This document shows, piece after piece, positions 1-7,279 of a DNA stretch of 24,763 nucleotides. The translations under genes were made by a program, and so were the position numbers. Source of the DNA: CAZNVB01 sp964651495 (GTDB lineage: Bacteria > Acidobacteriota > Aminicenantia > Aminicenantales > UBA8522); NCBI GenBank assembly GCA_964651495.1, contig CAZYWP010000035.1, positions 1-24,763 on the forward strand. Reading direction: 5' to 3'. The notes beneath the pieces were generated by a model that was not told the origin of the DNA, did no database searches, and worked only from the letters and a program-made list of their open reading frames with translations. The stretch's first letter is position 1. Every line of letters starts with the position of its first letter.

Positions 1-1848
1 GCCTTCTTTTTCCATCCAGAAATTTTGGCGGTAAGTCTTCTCGATCCGGCCGGCCCTTTCTTCGAGGTCACGCGCTGTGCCAGATTTTCCCAGGGCCTCG
101 GCCAGGCCGGCCAGCCGCCGGTGCATCAACAGGTAGATGGCGTTATTGCACGAGGAGACCCCCCCGAAATCCATGGCCGACCAGTCCAGGAAGGTCCCCC
201 AGCCGGGCCATTTTTCATTGACCAGGCCGTCGGGCGTGTGGAACCGCGCGATGATTTCGACCTGTTTCATCAAGGTTGGGAAAAGCGCCTGGCAGGCCTG
301 GAGGTCGCCGCTGTGAAGATAATAATCGCACACCAAGAGGACATAGTACATCGTGTAGCTCACGAGCAGCGGGTCATAATCGCAGGGTGCGAATCCTTTG
401 ACCGCTCCGGCGACCATCCCGCTCCGGCTGGTGTTCTGCGCCAGGAGGAACAGACCTCTGCGCCAGAGGTCAGTCACCCCGAAACCGTATCTTCCGCACT
501 CCGTCCCGACAGCCGTTTCTGTCCACATCACGCGCTCGCGAGAAGGGCAGTCCACATAGGCGTCGAGCATGCACAGCCGTGTTGTCAGAAGGCCCACCGA
601 GAAGAGCCTGTCCAGCCGCTCATCCGAGCAGCGGAAAGTGCCGCTGCGGTTAACCGGGTATGTCCTTTCCTCCACCCGAGCGCCGGCGACAGACAAGCCT
701 CCCAGCCCGGCCGCGGCGTCAATGAGCAGGTAGCGGAAGCCGCGCGGCCCAAAGACTTCGATCTCTGTCTGGTCTTCATGCAGGAAGAACCGGTCGGCAA
801 AATGGACATAAGTACGCCGGGGATTGACCAGCCCCCTCCCGTCGAGAATTTCATCGTAGCCGATGTCAATCTTCTGTCCCGCCTTCGCTCCATGGACGGA
901 GAGCTTGAGATGGCCGGTCACCTCGCGTCCAAAATCCAGGACGGCGAACCCGCCGTCTTGGCCGCGAGCAAGATCGACCGGGAAGACCAGCGCGGAGGCG
1001 CCCGCGGCCTCCCCGACTTTCTGCCGCACCTGCGAGGCCATCTCCACCGCGACCGTGATGTCCGGCTCATTCTCGCCGATCACGCCCGCCCTGAACGTGC
1101 CGCGGCAGACGACCTTTTCCGCTTTGACCACCCTCGTTTCGAGCGGCGGAATATCGCGCGGGATCATCCGCACCCAGGGCGCAGACCCCGCCGGCCCGAC
1201 GATTTCGGCATCGGGCCAGCTGCTGTCAGCAAAAGAGAATTCCGTCCATCCTTGAGGAATCTGGCGGCAGTCGCAGACTTCATAAAAACCGAAATGCGAC
1301 ATCATGACGGGCAGGTGCTGTTTGTAGGCGGAGGCCGGCATGGCCTTCCAGGTCGAATCACTGAGGATTTTCTCCCCCGTCGGTCCTGTGATCTCAACGA
1401 ACAGCCCGGGCCGCGACCTCATCGCCGTGGCGCACACCTGGCCGATGTGATGGACCAGGACGGCTATGACGTGCTCCCCGGGCTCCAGCTGAACCGTCCA
1501 GGTGTCGAAAATCTGATAGGCAGTATCCGCTGAGGCCGTGCCGCGGTCAAAGAATCTTCCGTCGAGATAGACCTGATACTGATTGTCGGCGGCGATGTCG
1601 ATTGTGAACTTCCCGGAACCCGGGAATTTCTTACGAAAATAGGCATAGCTGTTTCGCCAATCATAGTGAGCGTCCTCCGCCACCCAGATCCAACTCGCCT
1701 GGAAGTCGGTCCGCGGCGGTCGGGGACAGAGAAGGCGCTTCGACTCGTCGGGGGTCTCCTCAGACGCCCTCGTGAACCAGGGAACAAGGATTATTAGCGC
1801 GGCGAGAATTCCGGTCACCAGGAAACACGAAGGCCCGAAATTTTTCAT
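1..1848 (-). CDS. Secreted GH78-type alpha-L-rhamnosidase-like protein, 3' end beyond window
   Basis: The minus-strand frame is open from ATG at 1848 to the left window edge, giving 616 residues with the C-terminus missing. The start follows AGGAG with 8-nt spacing. Residues 1-30 form a hydrophobic signal peptide. Residues 40-200 look like beta-sandwich carbohydrate-binding domains, and an (alpha/alpha)6-type region follows. The key motif is DCPSRERVMWTE at residues 433-444. GH78 enzymes usually have DCPxREREGWTGD here, in which the Glu five residues after the Asp is the general acid; it is kept as E438. The last Asp of the family motif is not at its usual place, so substrate range may differ. 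GH78 enzymes release terminal alpha-L-rhamnose from glycans and plant glycosides. The second catalytic Glu should lie in the missing part. The gene starts 14 bp after the amidase stop, so both are probably co-transcribed. Family call fairly sure; substrate unknown. Confidence 0.8.
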   Translation of the reverse strand, partial: MKNFGPSCFLVTGILAALIILVPWFTRASEETPDESKRLLCPRPPRTDFQASWIWVAEDAHYDWRNSYAYFRKKFPGSGKFTIDIAADNQYQVYLDGRFFDRGTASADTAYQIFDTWTVQLEPGEHVIAVLVHHIGQVCATAMRSRPGLFVEITGPTGEKILSDSTWKAMPASAYKQHLPVMMSHFGFYEVCDCRQIPQGWTEFSFADSSWPDAEIVGPAGSAPWVRMIPRDIPPLETRVVKAEKVVCRGTFRAGVIGENEPDITVAVEMASQVRQKVGEAAGASALVFPVDLARGQDGGFAVLDFGREVTGHLKLSVHGAKAGQKIDIGYDEILDGRGLVNPRRTYVHFADRFFLHEDQTEIEVFGPRGFRYLLIDAAAGLGGLSVAGARVEERTYPVNRSGTFRCSDERLDRLFSVGLLTTRLCMLDAYVDCPSRERVMWTETAVGTECGRYGFGVTDLWRRGLFLLAQNTSRSGMVAGAVKGFAPCDYDPLLVSYTMYYVLLVCDYYLHSGDLQACQALFPTLMKQVEIIARFHTPDGLVNEKWPGWGTFLDWSAMDFGGVSSCNNAIYLLMHRRLAGLAEALGKSGTARDLEERAGRIEKTYRQNFWMEKEG

Positions 1849-1862
1849 GCTCTCGACTCCTC

Positions 1863-3671
1863 TCAAATCTGCGGGCGCTTGAGGTGATGTTGGGTTTTCT
1901 GCTGGAAAGCACGGGCGAGGAGCAGGATCTCCGTTTCCCCGAACAGCTTTCCGGTGAAACGAAGGCTTGTCGGCTGGCCTCCGGAGTCGAAGCCATGAGG
2001 GAGACTGATCTCGGGATGGCCGGTCAGGTTGGTAGCGCTCAGAGCGCTTCCGATGAATAAATCGAAGTCTTTGAACAGGGCGGCATATTCCTCCATGAGC
2101 CGATATCGAGCGCGGTTGGCCTGAATGTATTCGACGGCCGGGACGAACCGATGGAGCCTGAAGCTCTCCACCCACCGGCTCCGCTCCGGCTCGGCCGACA
2201 TCAGGTCGAGTTTGTCGCTCCGGATCAGGTCGTCAAAGGCGGCTGCCGCCTCTGCGGTCAGGATGAAATCCATGGCGTTGGCCGGCGTTTTCGGGAGGTC
2301 GATCGGCTTCAGGTTGATGCCGAGCGAGCGGATGACGCCCAGAGCCTCTTCGTCGATCTTTCTGATCTCGCGCGCCTGTTGGGCTCTCTCTGGGTTTTTT
2401 GGGTCGTCGGGGATCTCGCCCTCAAAAGCGCCTTTGACGTAGCCGACCCTCAATCTCTTCAGTTCGGCGCCGGCGTTCCAGTTCAAAGGAACATCAATGA
2501 CCGTGCCGTCTTTTCCGTCGGGTCCGCAGATCGCCCGCAGCACGAGCGCGCAGTCCTCGGCCGACCGGCAGAGCGGCCCGATCTTGTCCATCGTCCAGCT
2601 CAGGGCCATCGCGCCATGGCGGCTGACCCGGCCGAACGACGAGCGAAGTCCGGTGACTCCGCAGCGGGAGGCCGGCGAGATGATCGATCCCCGGGTTTCC
2701 GTGCCGACGGAGAACCCGACCAGGCCGGCGGCGGTGGCCGCGGCCGGTCCGGCGGACGAGCCGCTGGAGCCCTGCTTTTCGTTGGCTGGATCCCAGGGGC
2801 TCTTGGTCTGCCCCCCGAACCACCGGTCTCCCTGCGCCAGCGCTCCCAGGGTGAGCTTGGCCACTAGCACCGCTCCAGCCCGGGTCAGCCGCGTGTAGAC
2901 GGTGGAATCGACGTCAATGACCTGGTCCTTGTAGGGCGAAGCGCCGAAGGTCGTTTTGTAGCCCTTGACGGACAGCAGGTCCTTGGCCCCCCAGGGAATG
3001 CCGTGGAGCGGCCCCCTGTATTTACCTGCGGCGACCTCGGCGTCCGCCGTGGCGGCCTGTTGGAGGGCCAGCTCCTCGGTCAACGTCACAACACAATGAA
3101 GGACCGGGTCGTATTTCTTCAAGCGGGCGAGGTAAAGCTTCGTGAGGTCGAGCGACTTGACCTCGCGCTTTTTGATGAGCCGGGCCAGATGAGTCACCGG
3201 AAGGAAGGCCAGATCGTCGTCGGTTTGGGGAACCGGGACCCTGACCTTCGTCACCTTGAACGGTTCTTGTTTTGTCGTCAGTTTCGTGCCGGGAAGGACT
3301 GGATTGAAGATGAACGCCGGGGGGACGCTGTTTCCGAGGTTCATCTCGCGCAGGCTCTCATAGTTGTCCAGCAGGCCGCCTTTCCGGTTGAGGCCCTCAA
3401 CGATCTTCTGGACGGCATCACGAGAGAAGGTGAGGCCGGCAATCCGGGCGGCTGCGGCCACCATCTCGCCTGTAATTTGTGGAGAATCCTGAGCGACGGC
3501 GGCGAGAGCGCCAGGAAAGAGCGCGGCTCCAAGCCCGGCGGCGGAAAAGTACGCTAGGAACCTCCGCCTGTTCAGGGCCGAGGCGTCAGTTTTCGGATCC
3601 CCGCTTTCCGGATGGATCGTATCTTCGGAAGTCGCGAAGAGAGAAATGCCTTGAGTTTTGGGGATGTCCAT
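1863..3671 (-). CDS. Tat-exported amidase-signature family hydrolase
   Basis: A 602-residue protein of the amidase-signature family, which hydrolyses C-N amide bonds. The Ser-cisSer-Lys triad is visible: K230 in WGAKDLL, S302 in GSSGSSAG and S329 in ETRGSIISP. The spacings of 72 and 27 residues are close to those of FAAH and peptide amidase. Residues 34-60 carry a twin-arginine signal (NRRRFLAYF, then a hydrophobic stretch ending AVAQ), so export is by Tat. The start at 3671 was chosen because AAGGAG lies 8 nt upstream; the ATG codons at 3707 and 3689 lack a ribosome binding site and fall in or near the predicted promoter. It is longer than common cytoplasmic amidases (about 450-500) because of the export leader and an N-terminal helical segment. 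It leads an operon with the GH78 gene. The amide substrate cannot be read from sequence. Confidence 0.88.
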   Translation of the reverse strand: MDIPKTQGISLFATSEDTIHPESGDPKTDASALNRRRFLAYFSAAGLGAALFPGALAAVAQDSPQITGEMVAAAARIAGLTFSRDAVQKIVEGLNRKGGLLDNYESLREMNLGNSVPPAFIFNPVLPGTKLTTKQEPFKVTKVRVPVPQTDDDLAFLPVTHLARLIKKREVKSLDLTKLYLARLKKYDPVLHCVVTLTEELALQQAATADAEVAAGKYRGPLHGIPWGAKDLLSVKGYKTTFGASPYKDQVIDVDSTVYTRLTRAGAVLVAKLTLGALAQGDRWFGGQTKSPWDPANEKQGSSGSSAGPAAATAAGLVGFSVGTETRGSIISPASRCGVTGLRSSFGRVSRHGAMALSWTMDKIGPLCRSAEDCALVLRAICGPDGKDGTVIDVPLNWNAGAELKRLRVGYVKGAFEGEIPDDPKNPERAQQAREIRKIDEEALGVIRSLGINLKPIDLPKTPANAMDFILTAEAAAAFDDLIRSDKLDLMSAEPERSRWVESFRLHRFVPAVEYIQANRARYRLMEEYAALFKDFDLFIGSALSATNLTGHPEISLPHGFDSGGQPTSLRFTGKLFGETEILLLARAFQQKTQHHLKRPQI

Positions 3672-3706
3672 GGATTTTCGCTCCTTCATGATATGAGAAC
3701 GAGCCA

Positions 3707-3736
3707 TTTATATTTCATGACCATACCCGAAATCAA
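3707..3736 (-). promoter_or_regulatory. Predicted sigma70-type promoter for the amidase operon
   Basis: On the minus strand TTGATT (3736-3731), an 18-nt spacer and TATAAA (3712-3707) match the -35 and -10 consensus at 4/6 and 5/6 positions. Transcription would begin near 3700, about 29 nt before the ATG at 3671, which supports that start. Prediction from sequence only. Confidence 0.5.
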
Positions 3737-3780
3737 GACCGGGATGAATCTCCGATTCCGCGATAATCATTTTCTGATAG

Positions 3781-4097
3781 GGGCGGGTGGCGTGGTTCGG
3801 GGGCCTGGGGGGAAGAGGCGAGGGTGTTGGGTGAGAAAGTCCGTCGAAGCCTGAGCGGGCAGGGTTTCTCGACTGAAACGAGTTTACTGATTTGCGCAAG
3901 CAAAGCAGGGGGGTTCCAAGGGGGATGGCCCCCTTGGTCGCAGGACGAAGTCCGAGAAGGGGAGGCAGGGAGCGAAGCGACGGTTGGAAGGGGGAAAGCA
4001 AAGCTTTCTCCCTCCAAAGAGCCGCTGTGGGAAACGAGCGGGCTGACGAATCCCAACACCGAGCCTCGCAGAGGGTGAACCGCGAAAAAATCCGCCC
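3781..4097 (+). repeat. Foldback (MITE-like) intergenic repeat, copy A
   Basis: A 317-bp non-coding element bounded by near-matching inverted ends: GGGCGGGT at 3781-3788 and ATCCGCCC at 4090-4097 (7 of 8 match). The left arm (3780-3825) matches copy B (16350-16397, opposite strand) almost base for base. The right arm (about 4047-4097, with CCGAGCCTCGC and GGTGAACC) matches copies B and C. The interior holds a series of hairpins: GTTTC/GAAAC (3864-3879), TTTGC-GCAA-GCAAA (3891-3904), a 9-bp CCAAGGGGG/CCCCCTTGG stem with a 4-nt loop (3916-3937), GGAC-GAA-GTCC (3943-3953), a GCGAAGC mini-hairpin (3972-3978) and an imperfect 13-bp stem (3984-4017). No transposase is present, so it would be a non-autonomous element or a structured RNA. 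It fills most of the 503-bp gene-free stretch 3672-4174. Confidence 0.65.
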
Positions 4098-4138
4098 GCG
4101 TCACGAAAATAGAGGTCCAGTAAGATCAGGCGGCTCTG

Positions 4139-4167
4139 TTGACAGCCAGAACCGGTTGAAATAGCAT
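4139..4167 (+). promoter_or_regulatory. Predicted promoter of the ydeI-like gene, placed for a leaderless transcript
   Basis: TTGACA (4139-4144, perfect -35), a 17-nt spacer and TAGCAT (4162-4167, 4/6 match to TATAAT). Six or seven bases after the -10 is 4173-4175, which is the GTG start codon itself. The gene has no Shine-Dalgarno sequence, as expected for a leaderless mRNA. Confidence 0.55.
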
Positions 4168-4174
4168 TTCTTTC

Positions 4175-4747
4175 GTGAACAAAAAGCTGTTCAAGACGGC
4201 AGCCGCCTGGCGGGCCTGGCTGGAACGCAACCACGCCCGGGAGAAAGAGATCTGGCTTGTCTACTACAAGAAGGCGGCCGGCAAGATATCCCTGACCTAT
4301 GAAGATGCGCTCGAAGAAGCCCTCTGTTTTGGCTGGATTGATTCGACCGTCAATCGGCTCGACAGCGAGCGGTACATGCAGAAATGGACGCCGCGAAACA
4401 GCGACAGCATCTGGTCGGCGGCCAACAAAGAGCGGGTCAAAAAACTTATCGCTCAAGGCCGCATGGCCGCGCCCGGGAGGGCCAAAATCGAAGCAGCCAA
4501 GCGCAACGGCTCATGGAACAAGCTGAGCGATATCGACCGCATCGGCCGGACCCAGGAGATCCCGGAAGACCTGCGTAAAGCCTTGGCCGGAAACGCGGCA
4601 GCGCAAGAAAAATTTGAGGCGCTCTCGCCGTCGCAAAAAAAACTCTGGGCCTGGTGGATCCTCAGCGCCAAGCGGCCGGAAACGCGGCAGCGCCGGATCG
4701 CCGAGACGGTCAAAGGAGTCGCGGCCGGGCGCAGGCCGGGGATGTAA
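4175..4747 (+). CDS. YdeI/OmpD-associated (OmdA-domain) family protein
   Basis: A 190-residue soluble protein of the YdeI/OmdA family. The N-terminal two thirds carry the family's typical stretches: the AWRAWLERNH region (about 12-21), EIWLVYYKK (25-33), EALCFGWIDS (48-57) and KWTPRNSDSIWS (70-81). The C-terminal part (about 140-190) is the basic, Trp-containing OmdA segment (LWAWWILSAKRPETRQRR). Members have been linked to stress or antimicrobial-peptide tolerance in enterobacteria, but the biochemical role is not settled. The start is GTG at 4175; an in-frame stop lies at 4157, so the only alternative is ATT at 4166. No ribosome binding site is visible and the promoter sits directly upstream. 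It is a single-gene unit, flanked on the left by repeat copy A and converging on the antiporter on the right. Confidence 0.85.
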   Translation: MNKKLFKTAAAWRAWLERNHAREKEIWLVYYKKAAGKISLTYEDALEEALCFGWIDSTVNRLDSERYMQKWTPRNSDSIWSAANKERVKKLIAQGRMAAPGRAKIEAAKRNGSWNKLSDIDRIGRTQEIPEDLRKALAGNAAAQEKFEALSPSQKKLWAWWILSAKRPETRQRRIAETVKGVAAGRRPGM

Positions 4748-4821
4748 TATGGGGTAGGATGAAGACGGGGGGAATACAAACGCATCAATTTTTGTAACGC
4801 CCCATCTTTTGCGGCATGAAT

Positions 4822-4921
4822 GCCACCCTCAAGACCCCGTAGCGGAGAGGGGACCCGTCGGCTCGTCCGACGGGGGGAACCGACGGAACTGGTTCCCCGG
4901 GGCCCGGGGGCTGAGGGTGGC
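4822..4921. repeat. 100-bp element of nested inverted repeats between convergent genes
   Basis: Perfect 10-bp outer arms GCCACCCTCA (4822-4831) and TGAGGGTGGC (4912-4921) enclose several smaller stems: CCCC/GGGG (4835-4852), an 8-bp CCCGTCGG/CCGACGGG stem with a 5-nt loop (4854-4874), GGGGAACC/GGTTCCCC (4874-4898) and a C/G palindrome (4895-4910). As RNA or single-stranded DNA it would fold into a multi-branch junction. It lies between the 3' ends of the ydeI-like gene and the antiporter, so a two-way termination or 3'-end protection role is possible. No T-run follows on either strand, which argues against a simple intrinsic terminator. A small mobile foldback element is the other reading. 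Confidence 0.6.
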
Positions 4922-4964
4922 TTCAGGACGCAAAGTAATTGTTACCTAATTTCTTACGTTTACG

Positions 4965-6371
4965 TCAGTTCGGGCCCCAGCGCATCAGGACCGGCGGAAT
5001 TAAGGTCAGGGCCGCGAACAGGACCCAGGCGATGAGGAGCGGCACGATCCACTTCGCCCATTTCTCCCACTTCAGCCCGGCCAGGCCCAGAACTCCCATC
5101 GTGACGCCCGAGGTGGGCAGGACGGGGTTGATGTATTCGGCCAGCTGAAAAGCGAAGACCGAGGTCTGCCGAGTGAGCCCCACCAGGTCGCCGAGGGGGG
5201 CCATGATGGGGATGGTCAGCGCCGCCTGGGCCGTCCCCGAATGGACGAAGAAATTGATCACGCACTGGGAGACGAACATGAGCTCCGCGGAGAGAAGCGG
5301 GTGGAACCGCGATATGGCGCCGGCCATCCCGGCCAGGATGGTGTCCAGGATCCTTCCATCTTGGGCCACGAGAAGTATCGCCCGGGCCGTGCCGATAATC
5401 AGGGCTGCGTTGACCATGTCCTTGGCGCCCTCGACGAACGATTTCCCTAACTCATCGCCCTTGAGCTTGCCCACCATCCCGGCGAAAATTCCCATGGCCA
5501 GGAACACGCCGGCGATCTCGTTGATATACCACTTGTACTTGAGGATGCCGAAAACCATGAAGCCAAACCCGGCGAGGAAAACGACCAGGACGCGTCTTTG
5601 GGCCGCCGTCACCGGCAGCTTTTCCAGGATCGGCCCGCCGATACGGAGTTTTTCCCTCTTTTCGCGATCGCCCTCATAGGTCGGACTCTTCGTCGGATCC
5701 TTGAGAATTCGCGCCGCGTAGCGCATGACTACGGCGATGGCGATGGCCGTGCCGCCGGCCCAGACGATCAGCCTGTAGCCCAGTCCGGAGTAGAGCGGCA
5801 AGCCGGCGATGCCCTGGGCGATGCCCACCGTGAACGGGTTGAAAAAGGCTCCGGCGAAACCGGCCGCGGCCCCCAGGAAGGGAATGGCCACGCCGATGAT
5901 GGTGTCGTAGCCGAGTGACAGCGCCAGGGGTACGAAAATCAGGATGAAGGGCATGGTTTCCTCGCACATGCCCCAGACGCCGCCCCCCAGGGAAAAGATG
6001 AGCATGGTCACGGGAATGAGCAGGATGCGGAGGGCCTTGTTCCGGCCGAACTTGAAGGTGAGGTTGTGGATAACGGCGGTGATGGCGCCCGTTTTTTGAA
6101 TGACGGAAAAAGCGCCGCCGACAATAAAGACGATGCCGATGATGGCGGCGGCGTCGATAAACCCCCTGGCCGGCGAGACAAAAAGCCCGCCCAGTCCTTG
6201 CGGCCGGTTGGCGACCCGCTGGTAAGATCCGGCCACGGGGATCGTCCGCCCTTCCTTCTCCACCCGCTTGTATTCTCCGCCGGGGATGATCCAGGTGGCG
6301 ATCACGGTCAGGACGACCATGATATAGATAAGGATCAGCGTGTGGGGGAGTCTCGGCGTTTTCAGGCTCAT
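4965..6371 (-). CDS. YfcC family (DcuC/ArsB-NhaD-type) membrane antiporter
   Basis: A 468-residue polytopic membrane protein with about a dozen hydrophobic segments, the normal size for the YfcC family of the ion-transporter superfamily. Diagnostic stretches are the early TWIIPGGEY segment (residues 26-34), the loop GGGVWGMCEETMPF with CEET at 136-139, and the glycine/phenylalanine-rich GAAAGFAGAFFNPFT. A second-half counterpart is seen in NFFVHSGTAQAALTIPIMAP. Relatives are annotated as arginine/ornithine or C4-dicarboxylate transporters, mostly without direct proof. Its ATG overlaps the stop of the cyanophycinase-like gene (ATGA, 6368-6371), implying translational coupling; the nearest purine-rich site is GGAAG about 12 nt upstream. 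Position last in a peptidase operon suggests uptake or exchange of released amino acids or dipeptides. Substrate not determinable here. Confidence 0.88.
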   Translation of the reverse strand: MSLKTPRLPHTLILIYIMVVLTVIATWIIPGGEYKRVEKEGRTIPVAGSYQRVANRPQGLGGLFVSPARGFIDAAAIIGIVFIVGGAFSVIQKTGAITAVIHNLTFKFGRNKALRILLIPVTMLIFSLGGGVWGMCEETMPFILIFVPLALSLGYDTIIGVAIPFLGAAAGFAGAFFNPFTVGIAQGIAGLPLYSGLGYRLIVWAGGTAIAIAVVMRYAARILKDPTKSPTYEGDREKREKLRIGGPILEKLPVTAAQRRVLVVFLAGFGFMVFGILKYKWYINEIAGVFLAMGIFAGMVGKLKGDELGKSFVEGAKDMVNAALIIGTARAILLVAQDGRILDTILAGMAGAISRFHPLLSAELMFVSQCVINFFVHSGTAQAALTIPIMAPLGDLVGLTRQTSVFAFQLAEYINPVLPTSGVTMGVLGLAGLKWEKWAKWIVPLLIAWVLFAALTLIPPVLMRWGPN

Positions 6372-7231
6372 CGGTCGGCCGTTCTTCCTTTCTCCAAGTC
6401 ATAGATATCGCCGGGCAGGAGGACGTGTATGGTCATCCCCTGGACGCCAAGGTGATTGCTGGGAGATTTGAAAGTTTTGGCCCGGCGAGCGTCATAGATC
6501 ATGACCTGATTCTCGCCGAGGACTTCGTACCTACCGTCGGGCCGGACGAGGACCGCGGTCGACTCCTCGATCCCGACACCGACAAGCTTCGGATTCTCTA
6601 TAACCAAGCTGATTAGCCGGTTTAGCCGCCGCCGGGTTAAGAAGTGCTGGTCGATAATGGCGTCCTTGACGAAGCCGAAGCCTTTGGTCCAAACGATGTT
6701 GTCGGACCAGATCACTTCCCACTGCTCGTCTTCCTTGTCCGTTCTTTTTTCGTCTCCCGTGATCATCACTTCGCTCATGACTGCCGCGCCCGCGCTGGTG
6801 CCGCCGATGACGCAGCCCTTCTCGTAGAGATCGCGGATCCCTTCAAGGAGCGGTGTGTCGAGAAGGACGCCGGTCAGGCGCGACTGGTCTCCCCCCGTGA
6901 AGAAGATGCCCCCAGCGCCGTCCAGGATTTTGACGGTGTCAGGGACCAAGGCCTCACGGCGGGTCAGATGATGAATTGAAAAATCCCGTACGCCGCGCTC
7001 CTTGTACTCGGCCATGACCTCCTCGCGGACTTCGCCCGGGACCGCCGTGGCCATGGTGAAGATGACGATTTTTCCCCTGCCGAATCCCGCGGCCAGGTTG
7101 AGGAAGCGCTTCATCATGGCCTCGGTGCGCTCACCGCCGCCGATGATGAGAAGATATCCCTTGGGTCCGGCTTGGGCGGCCAGCGAGAAAACCAGGAGCA
7201 AAAACAAGCAGAAGATCGTGGCTCTCCTCAC
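6368..7231 (-). CDS. Secreted cyanophycinase-like peptidase (family S51)
   Basis: A 287-residue protein of the S51 family. It has GGTSAGAAVMSE with nucleophile Ser at residue 146, FFTGGDQSRL (a substrate-pocket loop), the DQHFLTRRRLNRL stretch typical of cyanophycinases with H196, and GVGIEEST near the C-terminus. Cyanophycinases cut the arginine-aspartate polymer cyanophycin into beta-Asp-Arg dipeptides. Residues 1-20 are a signal peptide ending AQA, so the enzyme is probably exported, as in known extracellular cyanophycinases. The GTG at 7231 was chosen because GGAGG lies 6 nt upstream; a TTG at 7252 has no such site. It follows the M49 gene by 48 bp and overlaps the antiporter start by 4 bp. 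Another isoaspartyl- or peptidase-E-like activity remains possible. Confidence 0.82.
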   Translation of the reverse strand: MRRATIFCLFLLLVFSLAAQAGPKGYLLIIGGGERTEAMMKRFLNLAAGFGRGKIVIFTMATAVPGEVREEVMAEYKERGVRDFSIHHLTRREALVPDTVKILDGAGGIFFTGGDQSRLTGVLLDTPLLEGIRDLYEKGCVIGGTSAGAAVMSEVMITGDEKRTDKEDEQWEVIWSDNIVWTKGFGFVKDAIIDQHFLTRRRLNRLISLVIENPKLVGVGIEESTAVLVRPDGRYEVLGENQVMIYDARRAKTFKSPSNHLGVQGMTIHVLLPGDIYDLEKGRTADR

Positions 7232-7279
7232 TGGAGTCCTCCAACTGAACAATAGGTGAATGATAAAGCCCTCAAATTT

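Noticed and set aside
25..1533. 502-codon plus-strand open frame
   Set aside because: It is antisense to the GH78 gene, which shows a signal peptide, ribosome binding site and catalytic motif on the minus strand. The plus-strand protein has no recognisable domain and is rich in Arg, His and Pro, as expected of a GC-rich shadow frame.
3708..4456. Several overlapping minus-strand frames (97-190 codons) upstream of the amidase and across the ydeI-like gene
   Set aside because: They run through the hairpin-rich repeat A and the antisense of the ydeI-like gene, have no domain similarity I recognise, and disagree with the repeat boundaries.
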